Below, piece after piece: positions 41,782 through 54,060 of a stretch of 64,000 bases of DNA. The translations under genes were made by a program, and so were the position numbers. Positions within the stretch are counted from its first letter, which is position 1, and the number at the start of each line of letters is the position of its first letter. Below the pieces are notes generated by a model. That model was not told the origin of the DNA and ran no database searches. It saw only the letters and a program-made list of their open reading frames with translations. The DNA is from Rosa chinensis (lineage: Eukaryota > Streptophyta > Magnoliopsida > Rosales > Rosaceae): NCBI RefSeq assembly GCF_002994745.2, contig NC_037093.1:17185555-17249554 (forward strand), written 5' to 3'.

Positions 41782-42026
41782 ATGGAGACAGGGGATAGGG
41801 ATATTGGCTTTAGATGCCATATTTGCCATCAATCAGCTGAACAAGGCCCCGTTGTTACACTTTGTGGCCACCTCTACTGCCAATCTTGTTCCTGTACATG
41901 GGTTCGACCAGTGCACGTTTGCCCGATTTGTGATGCCCGTTTGGATCCAAGAACTGGACTGCTTCCAATTAGGCCAAGTGGTGTAAGAGTTGCCACTGTC
42001 TCAGTTCCCAGTTTCATTGTAAAGTA
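41782..42026 (+). pseudogene. RMA-like RING E3 ligase, N-terminal half (split gene)
   Basis: ATG 41782 opens 81 codons with a complete C3HC4 RING: C12, C15, C28, H30, C33, C36, C47, C50. It has CQSC where the paralogs have CWPC or CWSC. The frame runs through VPSFIVK and is then interrupted by the Copia element at 42027. The last five bases (aagta, 42022-42026) are the target duplication, repeated at 57628-57632. The frame continues at 57633 exactly in register (Lys81, then a Tyr codon formed across the junction). RMA proteins are membrane-anchored ubiquitin ligases. Transcription from this promoter would now enter the retrotransposon and meet stops, so the gene is inactive as it stands unless the insert is polymorphic. 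Confidence 0.85.
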
Positions 42027-42223
42027 AGTCAAATAAGACGAGATATAGAGAATGAATTTTCTGATATATTATTACACTCATTCTGTGGTGTATTTAAACA
42101 TATTACAATCGTACTACAACTATTGTGTACTACTGTACTACACAACATATACAAGGTAAGTAGTTACAACAATATATTCCCTTGTAGTCTATTCCTAACA
42201 GGGAACGATGACTCACACTAACA
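42027..42223 (-). repeat. Copia 3-prime LTR (197 bp)
   Basis: Read on the minus strand it begins TGTTAGTGTGAG and ends TTATTTGACT. The end is CT rather than CA in both LTRs, and the target duplication fixes the boundary. Confidence 0.92.
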
Positions 42224-42242
42224 CTCCCCCTCAAGTTGGCGC
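42224..42242 (-). promoter_or_regulatory. Copia polypurine tract region
   Basis: The minus strand reads AACTTGAGGGGGAG immediately before the 3-prime LTR, the primer site for plus-strand DNA synthesis. Confidence 0.8.
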
Positions 42243-42533
42243 ATATACATCAACCATGCCCAACTTGCTTAGTGAGTCATAAAATGTCTTTCTGGAAACT
42301 CCTTTGGTAAGTACATCTGCAAGTTGCTCTTCAGTTGGAACAAAAAGAAAGCTAATAATTTTGGCATCTAGCTTCTCCTTTATAAAGTGACGATCAACCT
42401 CCACATGCTTAGTACGATCATGCTGTACTGGATTATGTGATATGTCAATAGCTGCCTTGTTGTCACAATACAACTGCATGGAATTTTTGAGTTTGAAACC
42501 CAGATCACGTAACAGATTTCTCAGCCACAACAA
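42231..42533 (-). pseudogene. Copia RNase H, C-terminal part
   Basis: Reads LYCDNKAAIDISHNPVQHDR and HVEVDRHFIKEKL, then ADVLTKGV, the end of a Copia RNase H. It is separated from its N-terminal part (49200-49400) by the nested 6.66-kb element. The target duplication aacaa lies at the junction, and the two parts join in frame (GVCEL to LWLRNLL). Confidence 0.9.
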
Positions 42534-43019
42534 TGTAAACTTAGACAGAAAAAACTATTAAATCGCTTCACAAGGAATACAGATACAATTGTATAAAAAT
42601 AAGAACAAGAAATAAATTAGAAATGGATCATGAACCTTTAAACTGAATGGTCACTCAATCTAAGCCTAAGTCTTCTGCACTGCGTCTCAATATTTGGTAT
42701 TCTTTGTATGGGCGAAGAGACTGTATTACCGAGAGCATATGAGAGAGTGTAGGGACCCAAGCTTTATATAGAGAATTGGATATTCTGTAACCTCCCATAA
42801 AGGAAACAATTCAAGTCCAAATCTCTATTGTAATTGCATATTATTTTAGGTTAACTTAATAACCATGTCATATTAGATTTCTCCATAATTTACGTGGATA
42901 CACCATAAATAAAATATCGGATTAAAGTCTCAAGATTCTCCAATTACTTATTCTGTGTAAATTGGTAAGTTGTTGATGACTCGATGTAAACTAATGATAA
43001 AGTCCATTTTAGTCTTACA
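42534..43019 (-). repeat. LARD-like element 3-prime LTR
   Basis: 486 bp, the same length as its partner at 48709-49194. The TATATAGAGAATTGG stretch may include a TATA box on the opposite strand (TATATAAAGC). Confidence 0.9.
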
Positions 43020-46000
43020 TTCTCCCACTTGGACTATCATAAGTTTACTCAACAAGAATACCATTGTGATCAGATATAGTAATCAATTCTATAGTGCGCA
43101 CAAGAGAATCATAATCTTTTAAAATCTAATTCAAAACTCTGTCAAAGAACAACCACAACATTGAGCCAAGGAGGAGCTTTATGTTCAACAGAACACAAGA
43201 CCTTCATAACTACTAATGTTGCAACTGTAATCTACATGAGTTACCAAACAAAAGATATATCCGTAATGTACAAAGGCTCCTCCATGTATCAAAACTTTAT
43301 GCCTTGTACTTGGTCCTCTTAATGGTTTTGAATGATAAAACCTCAAGGAAACACAAGTTTCCAATGAAACTCAGCTGTATGTGTTCCTTACCATCTTGAT
43401 AGATTCCATATGTTGCCTCTGCAATACGAGAACAACTAAAATCAAATAGCTATTTATATTTCAAAGCACATAATGCTTTAGCCGAAAACAACACTGCTGC
43501 AGCAAGAAATAAACATAATACTATGGAATTTTAATCATGAAATCCTTGGTAGAAAACTTCATCATAGAGCAGATATCCCAAACCAAATCTCAACAAGAAA
43601 ATCATCAATCAGAAGAAGTTAATAGCTCCAGCTGAGATTATGAATTATCTCATCAGAGAGTTCTAACCTTAACGTTGCCTTAAAAATTCAAAGACAACAT
43701 GAACAAAGAAAAGACTTTGAATATTCATAATCTGTGGATAATAACCAAAACCTTCTGGCATAAGAACTCGAGTCCATGGAAAAACTTAATCCAATAAATC
43801 TGGGAATGCACTTTCAAGATAATCGGCAACTTAACAAAAACAATTGCTAAAGGAAGAACTGTAGGTCAGTAAGAAAGAAAGTACTCCCACTAAACCAAGG
43901 AAATTTAGAACTTCCACTAAAGAACATGAAAACAATCTTTATTCAGTGAAAATGGATCATAAAACAGATCACCAATTTCTTGATTTATCCTTACATAATA
44001 GCAATATCTAAATAAGAAAATTTAACTTGTCCAAAATCTATAAGATTGGGAAAACTTCATAGGCTATTAAATAATGTCAAAACTTAAATGGAATTTTTTT
44101 TTTTGATAAAAGTATCAGGAATATCTTTTCTCATGAAAACTTAACTTGTGAAAGTAAATCCTTATTCCCACTGTCCCTTATCAAATCCGAGCATCCATAT
44201 GACCATGAAAAATGGTGAAATTGTGAAACCATAAATTACCAAGTAGTAGATTTTAAGCAATCAAGTGATAAGCCACACAATTCTTTTACAGTAAACGACA
44301 CACATATGTCAAATACTTTCCCCTGTGAAAAAAAAAAAATTGTTGTCTAAAAACAAAACTTTCGTACAGACAATAAGACACATAAACAAGGGAACTCTGT
44401 AGCCAAATGCTCGTTAGGATAAAAGGTGGTGATGCTTTTTGAAATTTTCATGTCAATAGGCAAATCAAGTGTCATAATATAAACATGCTCCTTATTGCAA
44501 TTTGCGTTTAGATCAAGTAACTAAGGAACTTAAACCGTGTTTATACCTTGAAAAATATACCATAACAACCTTGTCAAAACATGACAGCAATTTTCTTGAC
44601 AAAAAAAAAATATATCAACATATACCAGATATATTGAATACCACTAAGCATCACATTAAACATGTGAATGATTCAAACAAATAGGTTTACACTCCAAGTA
44701 CTTGGAAAATTTGCTATTGTAAATTGCCATGCTCAACTTAAACCATACTGATAATTTCAACATCCATGCCAACTTTAACGTTTATGCAATTTGCTAGTCT
44801 CACAGGCAATGGAAAAATAACAGACAGCTTAGCAAACAATTTAAATATAGTGATCACATCAAACAAGATGTACCGTAGTAAGCCCCTTTAGACAATGTCA
44901 AGCAACACCTGTGTGGCAAGAAGACATGACATTCTGAAGTTTCTTATTCACAAAACCAAAATGGATAAAAATGCTATTTTGCTAAGATCAGTCAACACCT
45001 TTAATAGCAAGAGGAAAAGATCTAGGCAAACCAAATGCATTTGCATCAATTTTGTGATGTGCTGTATGTGCAAGTTAAAGCCATGTAAAGTTTGAACCTC
45101 CTTTGGGAGATACAGTCATGAAATTGAAATGCACAACACAAGTTTCTTGATCTTATAACCTTTAAAATCAATGAGAGATCCTAGTGGCGGTTTGCTGTGT
45201 GCAACATGTACCACTAAGACACCCCAGAGATCTAAGATCAAAATTTGGTTCCAGAAGTTTCGTCGAGCACAAGGCTTGATGAAAGACACCAATTGTGCTT
45301 ACGGTAAATTTTAACAAGACTTACTTTGGGAGATATTTTCTTGTTATTTAATTTTACACCAGCAAATTGTACACAATGATTATCAACATATGCAAGATAT
45401 TCCAGATCATACAAAAGCACTAGAGATAACATATTCACTGTAGTTATTATATGATCATCACAGAATATATATCCTAGTTTTAAAATATTCAGGGTGCATC
45501 CCTGATACACTTTAAGCATCACTTGATAATCAATGATAAAAAATTTCAAGAGTTCTTGAAAACATACCTTAATTGTCTCAAATCATGTTCAGCAGATGCA
45601 TAGATATAACCCTCATAGCATCCAGAAATCTTTACAGTCTAATTTCAAGGAAAACTTATCAAAACACTTTTCTTTCAAAATATATCACTTAGTCTAAGAA
45701 AATATTGACTAACAATGTAGAGTAGTCAAGTTCTCCTTTGCAAGATAATTCAAAATCAGACATTAACACTTTTATGCTAAACTTGATTTATTACACAGCG
45801 GAAAATGAATAGAACATATCTTTATCCAAGTTCATGATATAAATTCGTTAAAAGGACTTCATATCATACATCAAAAATAGCCTTAAAATATAATTCCACA
45901 ACAATAAACTCATTCATATGATTAGTCATATGAATCCTTCAGCTTATAACAATTCTTAGAAGGAAAAACCAGAGGATATGCATTGAAGGAAATTGATGCA

Positions 46001-48708
46001 TAATCATCTGAACTTCGTGACCCCAACTTGTGCATCGCACAATAATAGATGTGTATCCAATAACAGATACATTCATATGACATATTATAAACTTCATGAG
46101 TCAAGCATTTGTACCCATTTGTTGGCCAAATATGTCATAAATTATAAACTTTTAAGTATAAGATAGAGACAAGCGTCAACCAGACTTTGGTTTTATTTTC
46201 AGCTGAGAGCATGTAAAGAGAAAAAAAACACATATGCAATATAACCACTGAATGTATGTATATGAATACGTACGTACATAGCCTGACTAAAAACAAAACA
46301 ATACAATACATATAAGGGGAATATGCATACATATGCATCACAGCTTGCCATGGAAACATATTCGGCATGTTCATTTTATGGTAGCAAACCCTTCACATTG
46401 GTTCTCAAAATATCATGATCTTCATTTGGGATCATTCCTTCATGTTCTGTATTTCCAGTGGAATTAAGCTACCATTACCCTATTAACTAGCACTTGGGTG
46501 ACATAAACTTCACTCAAATAGCCGACAATTTTGAAGCAAGCAAAAACAACTATACTAGTTTCTAGTAATCATGCATGTAACTTACAATCATGCTCACCGT
46601 ATAAAATAACAAATATTTTTACCGACAACAAAATAGATTAGTTCGGCCAAGTTTCTGCAAACAGTAATACTATTTATCATAAATAGTCCAAGTGCCTGTT
46701 ATGCTAGTCATCCTCTATAAAAGTACATCCACTGCCATTTGCAGTTTCACGTATAGCAGAACTCAACATTGCACAAAAGAATTTTCAGAAATCCTTTTAA
46801 ATGTCTAAAAACATACTCTTGATGGTAAAAAAATATCGTCATTAGTCTTGAGGAAATGTGGTTTCTTCATTTTGTAATATAACAATTAATCAACAAGGAG
46901 AACCTCCACAATCAATTTTTCAAGACATTATGAAGAAAACCAAGAGAGATCCAAGTTTCCTTACAACTACATCATAGAAAGGAAGCCTGACATGCAAACT
47001 TTATCATGTAATTACCTCTAACAGTAGAACAAATAACTAGAAGATATATATTTTACTCATGCATATTCAAATGTACGTTGGATTGCAAGTTCCACAATGA
47101 TCCTCGGTAAATACATGAAGAATTCAAATTTGCAGTGGGTAAGAACATGTCAATGATCTTATAATTTTGATTGACAATTTATTTATGTCCCAACCCCGGA
47201 TATAATCATGTACAAGACAAAATTCAATGAAGTCCCAAAAATTAGTAATTTCAGTAGCCACAGTTTCAAGAAATCAGGACCTAGATTTGGTCTTTCTTAT
47301 AATGCATTCTTGATAAGGCATTACTTCCTCAGTTACCAAGCTATCAATTAGTCCATCTATTTAGTCATACACATTTGCAATCATGCTTATAAACAACATA
47401 TAATACCTGAACAGAATATTCATGTGTAAAAGAAGCAATCCCTATGCAATTGCAAATACACAATGGCTGTTTGCCCAAATTAAGATGATCAATTCGTACT
47501 GTTTGTCAGAAAGTGTAAAATGCAAATATGCGAGTGTTGGCATGAATATACTATATTAAAAGATCCATAGTCATAAGCCTTGCCAAAACAAGGACATGAC
47601 CTTATGTATGATTGATACATATATAACTCCTGCGTTCTTCAAAATAATGTAGGATTGAACTTAGGCCAAAATCTCAATCAACCAATTAATTACTACTGTT
47701 CTCAGTAATAATCAAAAGCATCAACAATCCGTATATCAATATTGATACAAAACTAATGTTTATATTAAACAAGCTGCTTTAATCGCAAGATACGATTGCA
47801 TCAATAACAATCAAATACACAGCATGTAAATATTTTCAATCGGTTAGAAACCAAATTAGGATACTTAGCCTTAATAATTATCTGATAAGGAGAATAAAAA
47901 AAAAAATCTAGGCTTTCACTGACATATATTCATAATGTGAAGTAATCAGTAGCATATTTTTAAAAACACATTTCATTCTTTCCATGCTAAAAAATCATTT
48001 AGTATGTGCAAATGCAAGAAACAAAGAAACAACCGTAAGAACACATGTTCTCAATTGTGTTCTTGATCAAGGACAAATGGTTTTCCAATTGCAAATAGTC
48101 ATTTGCTGATCTCAAAGATAGACTCATACCCCTGATCATCAGTTAATTCAATAAATCTATATGCACAGAAACATGTTTTCCTTCATTGAGGAACCACAAT
48201 CCAAAACCAAGCATGACAATAATAAACTGTGCAGAATATCTCAATATCAGCATTTTAAAGAGTATAAGACTTCAAAACAAAAGCAATATAAATTTGCTTA
48301 TCTGTTCGTTCCATCTTTCTGAATTTGGGATTGCCTGACGTTTCGACTCATCATCGTTGTCAGATCCCGCATAAGATTTCGATCAGACCGTCCCCTTGAC
48401 TTTAGTTTGTTTCCGTCACAGTCCACGGGGATAGCATTGGGTTTCGTCTGGTTCAACTCTATATCCAATTATAGGCTAGATCATCTCCTTCTTTGGTTCG
48501 TTGTGCAGAATAGAGTCCAACCAGTTTTTGGTTTCCTCGCATCAAAAGAAGAAATACGCATTAAAATTAAAAAGAATATATATATAATGACAAACTCGAT
48601 CTGTAGTTAGTTTCCAGGCTAGGGTTCATGTAAAAACCATTTTCTTGTTACTATAAAAATGAATATCAACAATGATCTATATTTTGTGAAGGTGGCTCTG
48701 ATACCACA
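43020..48708 (-). other. Non-coding interior of the LARD-like element
   Basis: About 5.7 kb, AT-rich, with no open frame above roughly 100 codons on either strand and no retroviral-type motif. Near the left LTR the minus strand has an exon-like stretch (TTGCAG, then GAGGCAACATATGGAATC...) before the polypurine tract. Near the right LTR, 48300-48640 is GC-richer and leader-like. I see no captured gene I can name. Confidence 0.7.
48694..48706 (-). promoter_or_regulatory. LARD-like element primer-binding site
   Basis: The minus strand reads TGGTATCAGAGCC beginning two bases inside the 5-prime LTR end, complementary to initiator methionine tRNA. Confidence 0.85.
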
Positions 48709-49194
48709 TGTAAACTTAAACAGAAAAAACTATTAAATCGCTTCACAAGGAATACAGATACAATTATATAAAAATAAGAACAAGAAATAAATTAGAAATG
48801 GATCATGAACCTTTAAACTGAATGGTCACTCAATCCAAGCCTAAGTCTTCTGCACTGCATCTCAATCTTTGGTATTCTTTGTATGGGGGAAGAGACTGTA
48901 TTACTGAGAGCATATGAGAGAGTTCAGGGACCCAAGCTTTATATAGAGAATTGGATATTCTGTAACCTCCCATAAAGGAAACAATTTAAGTCCAAATCTC
49001 TATTGTAGTTGCATATTATTTTAGGTTAACTTAATAACCATGTCATATTAGACTTCTCCATAATTTACGTGGATACACCATAAATAAAATATCGGATTAA
49101 AGTCTCAAGATTCTCCAATTACTTATTCTGCGTAAATTGGTAAGTTGTTGATGACTCGATGTAAACTAATGATAAAGTCCATTTTAGTCTTACA
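48709..49194 (-). repeat. LARD-like element 5-prime LTR
   Basis: Partner of 42534-43019, 486 bp. The outer end is marked by the aacaa duplication. Confidence 0.92.
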
Positions 49195-49199
49195 AACAA

Positions 49200-50420
49200 T
49201 TCACACACTCCATGAGCCATACCTCTATATTCGGCCTCAATACTAGAACGTGCCACAACTTTCTGTTTCTTACTCTTCCATGTAACCAAATTACCTCCCA
49301 CAAAGGTAAAGTAACCTGATGTCGACCTCCTGTCTGTGATATTTCCAACCCAATCTGTATATGTGAAGCCACAAACTTCAAGAATGTTGTTGTGTTTAGA
49401 AAACAGTACTCCCCTTCCTGGAGCTGACTTCAAGTACTTTAGAATTCGTATAACAGCATCCATGTGACTCTCACTTGGATTATGCATGAACTGACTCACC
49501 ACACTCACTGCATATGCAACGTCTAGTCTAGTAGGAGCCAAATAAAACAAGCGCCCAACTAACCTGTAATAGCGAGCTCGATCAGTAGGTACCTGATCTG
49601 GATACTCAGCTAAGCAATGGTTCTGCTCAATAGGAGTGTCAATATGTCTGCAATCCAACAAACCTGTCTCTGTCAACAAGTCAAGAACATACTTCCTCTG
49701 GCACATATAGATTCCCTCTCTCCCCCTGGCTACCTCAATTCCTAAGAAGTACTTAAGCTCACCCAAGTCCTTCATCTCAAACTCAGAGGCTAGCTGTCTC
49801 TGCAGTTTATCCATCTCAACAGTATCATTACCAGTGATTACCATATCATCCACATAAATAATTAGAGCTGTTACCTTACCATGTTGATGCTTGAGAAACA
49901 AGGTATGGTCTGAGTTGCTCTGCCTATAACCAACCTTCCACATGAACTGTGAAAATCTTCCAAACCAAGCACGAGGTGACTGTTTGAGACCATACAGAGA
50001 CTTTCTCAATTTGCATACAAACTCACCAGGAGAAGCAACTATATACCCTGGCGGAAGGCTCATGTACACTTCCTCGACTAACTCTCCATGAAGAAATGCA
50101 TTCTTGACATCAAATTGTTGAAGTGACCAGTTTAAACTAGTAACGAACGAGAGCATAACCTGAATAGTATTCATCTTGGCAACAGGAGCAAAAGTTTCAT
50201 CATAGTCTATACCATATGTCTGAGTAAATCCCTTTGCAACAAGACATGCTTTGTATCGATTCACTGATCCATCTGCATTATGCTTCACGGTAAACACCCA
50301 ACGACAACCTACAGCCTTCTTGCCTTATGGTGGAGGCACAAGTTGCCAAGTATTGTTCTTCTGCAATGCCTCCATCTCTTCATCCATAGCCTTCCTCCAC
50401 TTTGGATCCCCCAATGCATC
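49200..50420 (-). pseudogene. Copia reverse transcriptase and RNase H N-terminal part
   Basis: A long frame (50297 to the nested insertion) reads VNRYKACLVAKGFTQ, DYDETFAPVAK, QQFDVKNAFLHGEL, LRKSLYGLKQSPRAW and IIYVDDMVITGND, all Copia reverse-transcriptase motifs including the YVDD active site. TSGYFTFVGGNLVTWKSKKQ and SSIEAEYRGMAHG follow, the start of RNase H. A stop near 50328 separates it from the N-terminal WRKAMDEEMEALQKNNTW block. It would copy the element RNA into DNA, but the RNase H is split by the nested element. Confidence 0.93.
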
Positions 50421-51558
50421 CTACAGTTTGTTAGGTACTGATACAATAGATATTTGATTCACAAATGATTCATATGACTTCGACAACCTCCTAGTGGACA
50501 TATAGTTGGCTACTGGGTATTTTGATTTAGCAGTAAGAGTAGGTTCATATCTTTTGGCTGATTGACCCTGAGTGGTCCTATGTGGTAACACATATTGCTC
50601 AAGATTAGACTCACTACTACTAGTATCAATGGATGGACATACCTCAAATGGGTGATCTTCAGTACCAGGAAGCTGTGGGTCAGGGGTAGAAGCAATGGCA
50701 AGAGGGCCAGGTGTGTCTTCAACCTCATTCTGAGTAATGGAAACTGGTGCTTCTGCTGCTGGAGGCAGCGAGCTAATAGTCTCAACCAGATCCTTCAAAA
50801 TACCTCCTGGCTGTGTGGCTTCTCCTTCTCCTTCTGATTCCTCCTCCTCTCCATGATATAGCTCTTCAAAATATGAATTCTCCCCCTGAAGAGCTGTATC
50901 TGAAGAGGAGAAATAACTCATGTCTTCAAAGAAAGTAACATCCATAGTGACATAATACTTGCTGGTTGGTGGATGATAGCACTTGTACCCCTTCTGATAG
51001 CCTCCGTAGCCAACAAACACACACTTAAGGGCTCGAGCATCCAACTTAGACCTCTGATTTTTTGGTACATGGACAAAAGCAACACAACTAAAAACACGAG
51101 CTGGAAGATTATGAAATGAGGGTAAGGAGACATGAGAGGTGAGAACCTCAAATGGAATTTTTCCCTGAAGGACACTGGATGGAAGATAATTGATAAGGTG
51201 AGAGGAAGCATGTATAGCATCGCCCCAAAGATACTTAGGCATATGAGCACTAAAAAGAAGAGCACGAGCCATATCAAGTAAATGACGGTTTTTCCTTTCG
51301 GACACCCCATTCTGTTCTACTGTGTGCGGACAAGTGGTTTGGTGAACAATCCCATTGGTTTTAAAAAAACTCTTGGAACACATGGTTAACATACTCCCCC
51401 CCCCCATTGTCAGAACGAAGGACTTTAATGGTGCTATGATATTGTGTTTGAACCAGATTACGAAATGTTCGAAAGGCAGGGAAGACCTCATCTTTGGTTT
51501 TAAGAAGAGCAACCCATGACAATCTCATACAATCATCAATAAACAACACAAAGTATCA
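50421..51558 (-). pseudogene. Copia integrase core, frameshifted at a poly-C run
   Basis: Integrase catalytic motifs are present (LFIDDCMRLSWVALLK, VLRSDNGGGEY, then VEQNGVSERKNRHLLDMAR), followed by the C-terminal KCVFVGYGGYQKGYKCY block. The frame changes at a run of C at about 51393-51405, and a TGA (51556-51558) separates the core from the upstream zinc-binding part. A Ser/Glu-rich linker to the reverse transcriptase occupies 50421-50900. Confidence 0.9.
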
Positions 51559-52740
51559 CATACCCGATACAGTGGGCTCTCTAGAAGGTCCCCAAACATC
51601 AGAATGAATCAACTCAAAAGGAATAACACTTTTATTAGAAACACTAGGAGAATAAGTAGTACGATGGCTTTTGGGCAAGACACATGTTTCACAATGTAAA
51701 GCAGACTCATCCATACCAATAAACAGAGTAGGCATGGTTTTTCTCATAAGACTAAAGGATGGATGCCTTAAACAGCGATGCCACAACCAAATTTCACTTA
51801 GCTTATCAGAATTCGAAGTCAAAGTGGCGCGGGACTGTGCTCCTGGTTTCTCCCCTGCATATGTCTGATCCAGATGGAACAACCTGCCTCTCAGATACCC
51901 CCGACCAATTAACTCCCTGGTGAGAAGATCCTGAAAAATCACATGCATAGGATAAAAGGTTACGGAGCATTTAGACTCAGTATTCAATTGTGGAACAGAT
52001 ATCAAGTGATGAGACAAGTCAGGCACATATAACACATTATGAAGTTCTAAAGTGGGAGTAATATGCACTAACCCTGACCCTAACACAGGAAAAGCCTCAC
52101 CATTAGCATTGGTGACATAGGACACTGGTGGGGAAGACAATTTAGTAAAATATGATTTATCATAAGTCATATGGTCGGAGGCACCAGAATCAATAATCCA
52201 TGTATCAGAACCAACAAAGTTAGAAACCTTTAAAGCCATATCAATCTTACCACGACCAGCTATAGAGGCTGTAGGAGTAGCCCCACCTGCTGTATGATGA
52301 TCCTGTCCAGCCACTCCATAGAAATCCGGTTCTTGAACCAATTGAACAGCAGATGCTTTAGCCTTAGAACGATAACCTTATTTTTTAGGTTTAAGATGCG
52401 GGTGAAGTTTCCAACAAGTCTCTCGAACATGCCCAATATCATTGCAATAAGAACACTGAGGACGAGGGCGGTGGGCAAAACCTAGTGGAGGTCCTTATTG
52501 ATGAAGTGGAACTGAATGCTGTTGCTGGAGTAAAGGTGCTGGTGCTTGAACGGCTAGGCTAGAAACTTCAACTTGTGCCTGTTCGAGACTTTCCTGCTGG
52601 GATTCATCCTTACGAATATATGTAAAAGTTGTGGTCAAGCTAGGAGGGTCCGGCATTCTGAGCAACTCTCCCTTGGCACTATTATGTTTCGCATCAAGTC
52701 CTCTCAAGAATGCATGAACCCGCTCAAGTTCCTTCTCTTT
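51559..52740 (-). pseudogene. Copia gag C-terminus, protease and integrase zinc-binding part
   Basis: A gag tail (LRGLDAKHNSAKGELLRMP, a Gln-rich linker) leads to a CCHC knuckle at about 52400-52465 (CSYCNDIGHVRETC). The aspartic protease follows (WIIDSGASDHMTY near 52170-52200), and then the GAG-pre-integrase/HHCC region (IWLWHRCLRHPSFSLM, CETCVLPKSHR) to 51559. Stops lie between the gag linker and knuckle and after the knuckle (KPKK then stop). The N-terminal gag lies beyond the nested element at 56300-56750. Confidence 0.9.
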
Positions 52741-52760
52741 CTGGTACCATGTAATATCCT

Positions 52761-53245
52761 TGTAGATACCTCTTCTAGCAAGACTAGTTTGCTATCTCAC
52801 CAAGCATAAGTAACACGCTCTTTGGGACACCCGGCCACAAGCCATGGTGAGGCCCAACCGCTACTTGCATCTTGTAGCCTTATGTTCAAGCTACACTACG
52901 GTATCCAAAAGTCGCAAATCCGTCGCCGGGAAGCCACCTTTCCGGCCTTGCCAAGTTGCCTTCACAAACATGCTTTTTAGACTAGAATAGTGATTTCTAC
53001 ATCCCACATCTAAGAAAATGTAAATGAGGGAGCCTCCTTCCCCTATAAAAGGAGACTCCTTCTCACTTACTCCAAATCCCATTACATCTTTTGTAATCCC
53101 CTTGGGCCGCAAGGCTCAACACACTAGTGTAACATTCAAGTGGATGTAGTTTCCCGCCAAGGCGGGAGACAAACCATTATACATCTCATGTCACTCTCTC
53201 TCTCTCTAAAGCTAACTAGAGATCCCGCGGACTCTAACGTTAACA
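52761..53245 (+). repeat. Nested element left LTR (485 bp)
   Basis: It contains a TATA-like CTATAAAAGG (about 53043-53052), a CT repeat near 53194-53206 and a short AGGCGGGAGAC stretch. Partner at 55814-56294. Confidence 0.92.
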
Positions 53246-53264
53246 TTGGCGCCGTCTGTGGGAA
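53246..53264 (+). promoter_or_regulatory. Nested element primer-binding site
   Basis: TTGGCGCCGTCTGTGGGAA immediately follows the left LTR. Confidence 0.85.
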
Positions 53265-53291
53265 GCCAACACAAAGACTTCGTCACGTACC

Positions 53292-53477
53292 ATGAACTTC
53301 GGTAAACATCAAATTAGGGATGGTCAACTCCGGTCAATGCCCATCGGGGCAAGTCACCGCCAACTAAAGGTTGGTCAACACCCAACTCAAAAGTCAACGA
53401 TGACTGCTAAAAAAAAAACAAAATATATGGTGCCAATTCTCTCTGGACACCCTGAGATCTCCTTTGGCCACCCATGA
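53292..53477 (+). CDS. Short gag-like open frame of the nested element
   Basis: An ATG frame of 61 codons, 47 bp after the left LTR. The translation (MNFGKHQIRDGQLRSMPIGA...) is basic and hydrophilic, without a capsid or zinc-knuckle motif. Its position fits a vestigial gag start, but the function cannot be read from the sequence. Confidence 0.25.
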   Translation: MNFGKHQIRDGQLRSMPIGASHRQLKVGQHPTQKSTMTAKKKTKYMVPILSGHPEISFGHP

Positions 53478-53639
53478 TCATTCTTTGATCACTGCTGCAC
53501 GCCAACTACTATGCATGAGCTCCGCTAGCCACCTCAGCTCATCAACCCATCTCCGCCAAGGCTCCGCCACCACTTCACTGCTAGCGGTGATAGCTACACG
53601 TATGCTAACAGAGCCAGCAAGTCTTCCGCCAACAAGCTC

Positions 53640-54060
53640 GCCTGCTACTGCCAGTAGGCCATCCTCCTCCGAGCTCCAGGTCTGCTGCACTCCAGCTCCG
53701 CCGAGTTCCAGGTCTGATGCACCCCAGCACCGTTGAACTAGGAGCCTCCGCCGAGCTCCAGGGCTGCTGCACTCCAGATCCGCTGAGTTCCAGGTCCGCT
53801 GCACTCCAGCTCCGCCGAACTCGGATCCTCCGCCGACCTCCAGGTCAGCTGCACTCTAGCTCCGCCGAACTCGGAGCCTCCGCCAACTTCCAGGTTCGCT
53901 GCACTCCAGCTCCGCCGACCTCCAGGTCCGCTGCACTCCAGCTATGCCGAACTCCAGGTCTGTTGCACTCTAGCTCCGCCGAACTCGAGCTCCGCTGAGC
54001 ATCAGTGCCGAGCTTCACCAGCTTCAGAGCATCACCGTTCCGCTGGTCATAACTCCGCCG
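53640..54060 (+). repeat. GC-rich minisatellite
   Basis: An irregular array of CTCCGCCGA(A/G)CTC, CCAGGTCTGCTGCACTCCAG and GGAGCCTCCGCCG modules, roughly 35-70 bp per higher-order unit. It creates several open frames on both strands that are not genes. Confidence 0.85.

Larger units (their letters stand above)
42534..49194 (-). mobile_element. Nested non-coding LTR element (LARD-like), 6.66 kb
   Basis: Two 486-bp LTRs (42534-43019 and 48709-49194) begin TGTAAAC and end TCTTACA on the plus strand, with an exact 5-bp duplication aacaa (42529-42533 and 49195-49199). On the minus strand a TGGTATCAGAGCC primer-binding site lies next to the right LTR, and a polypurine-type AAGTGGGAGAA lies next to the left LTR. 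The element is therefore in minus orientation and Copia-like at its ends. The LTRs differ at about 13 positions by my count (roughly 2.7%). The 5.7-kb interior has no gag or pol frame. Confidence 0.93.

Noticed and set aside
43020..48708. Short open frames in the LARD-like interior
   Set aside because: All are about 100 codons or shorter, AT-driven, spread over both strands and without motifs.
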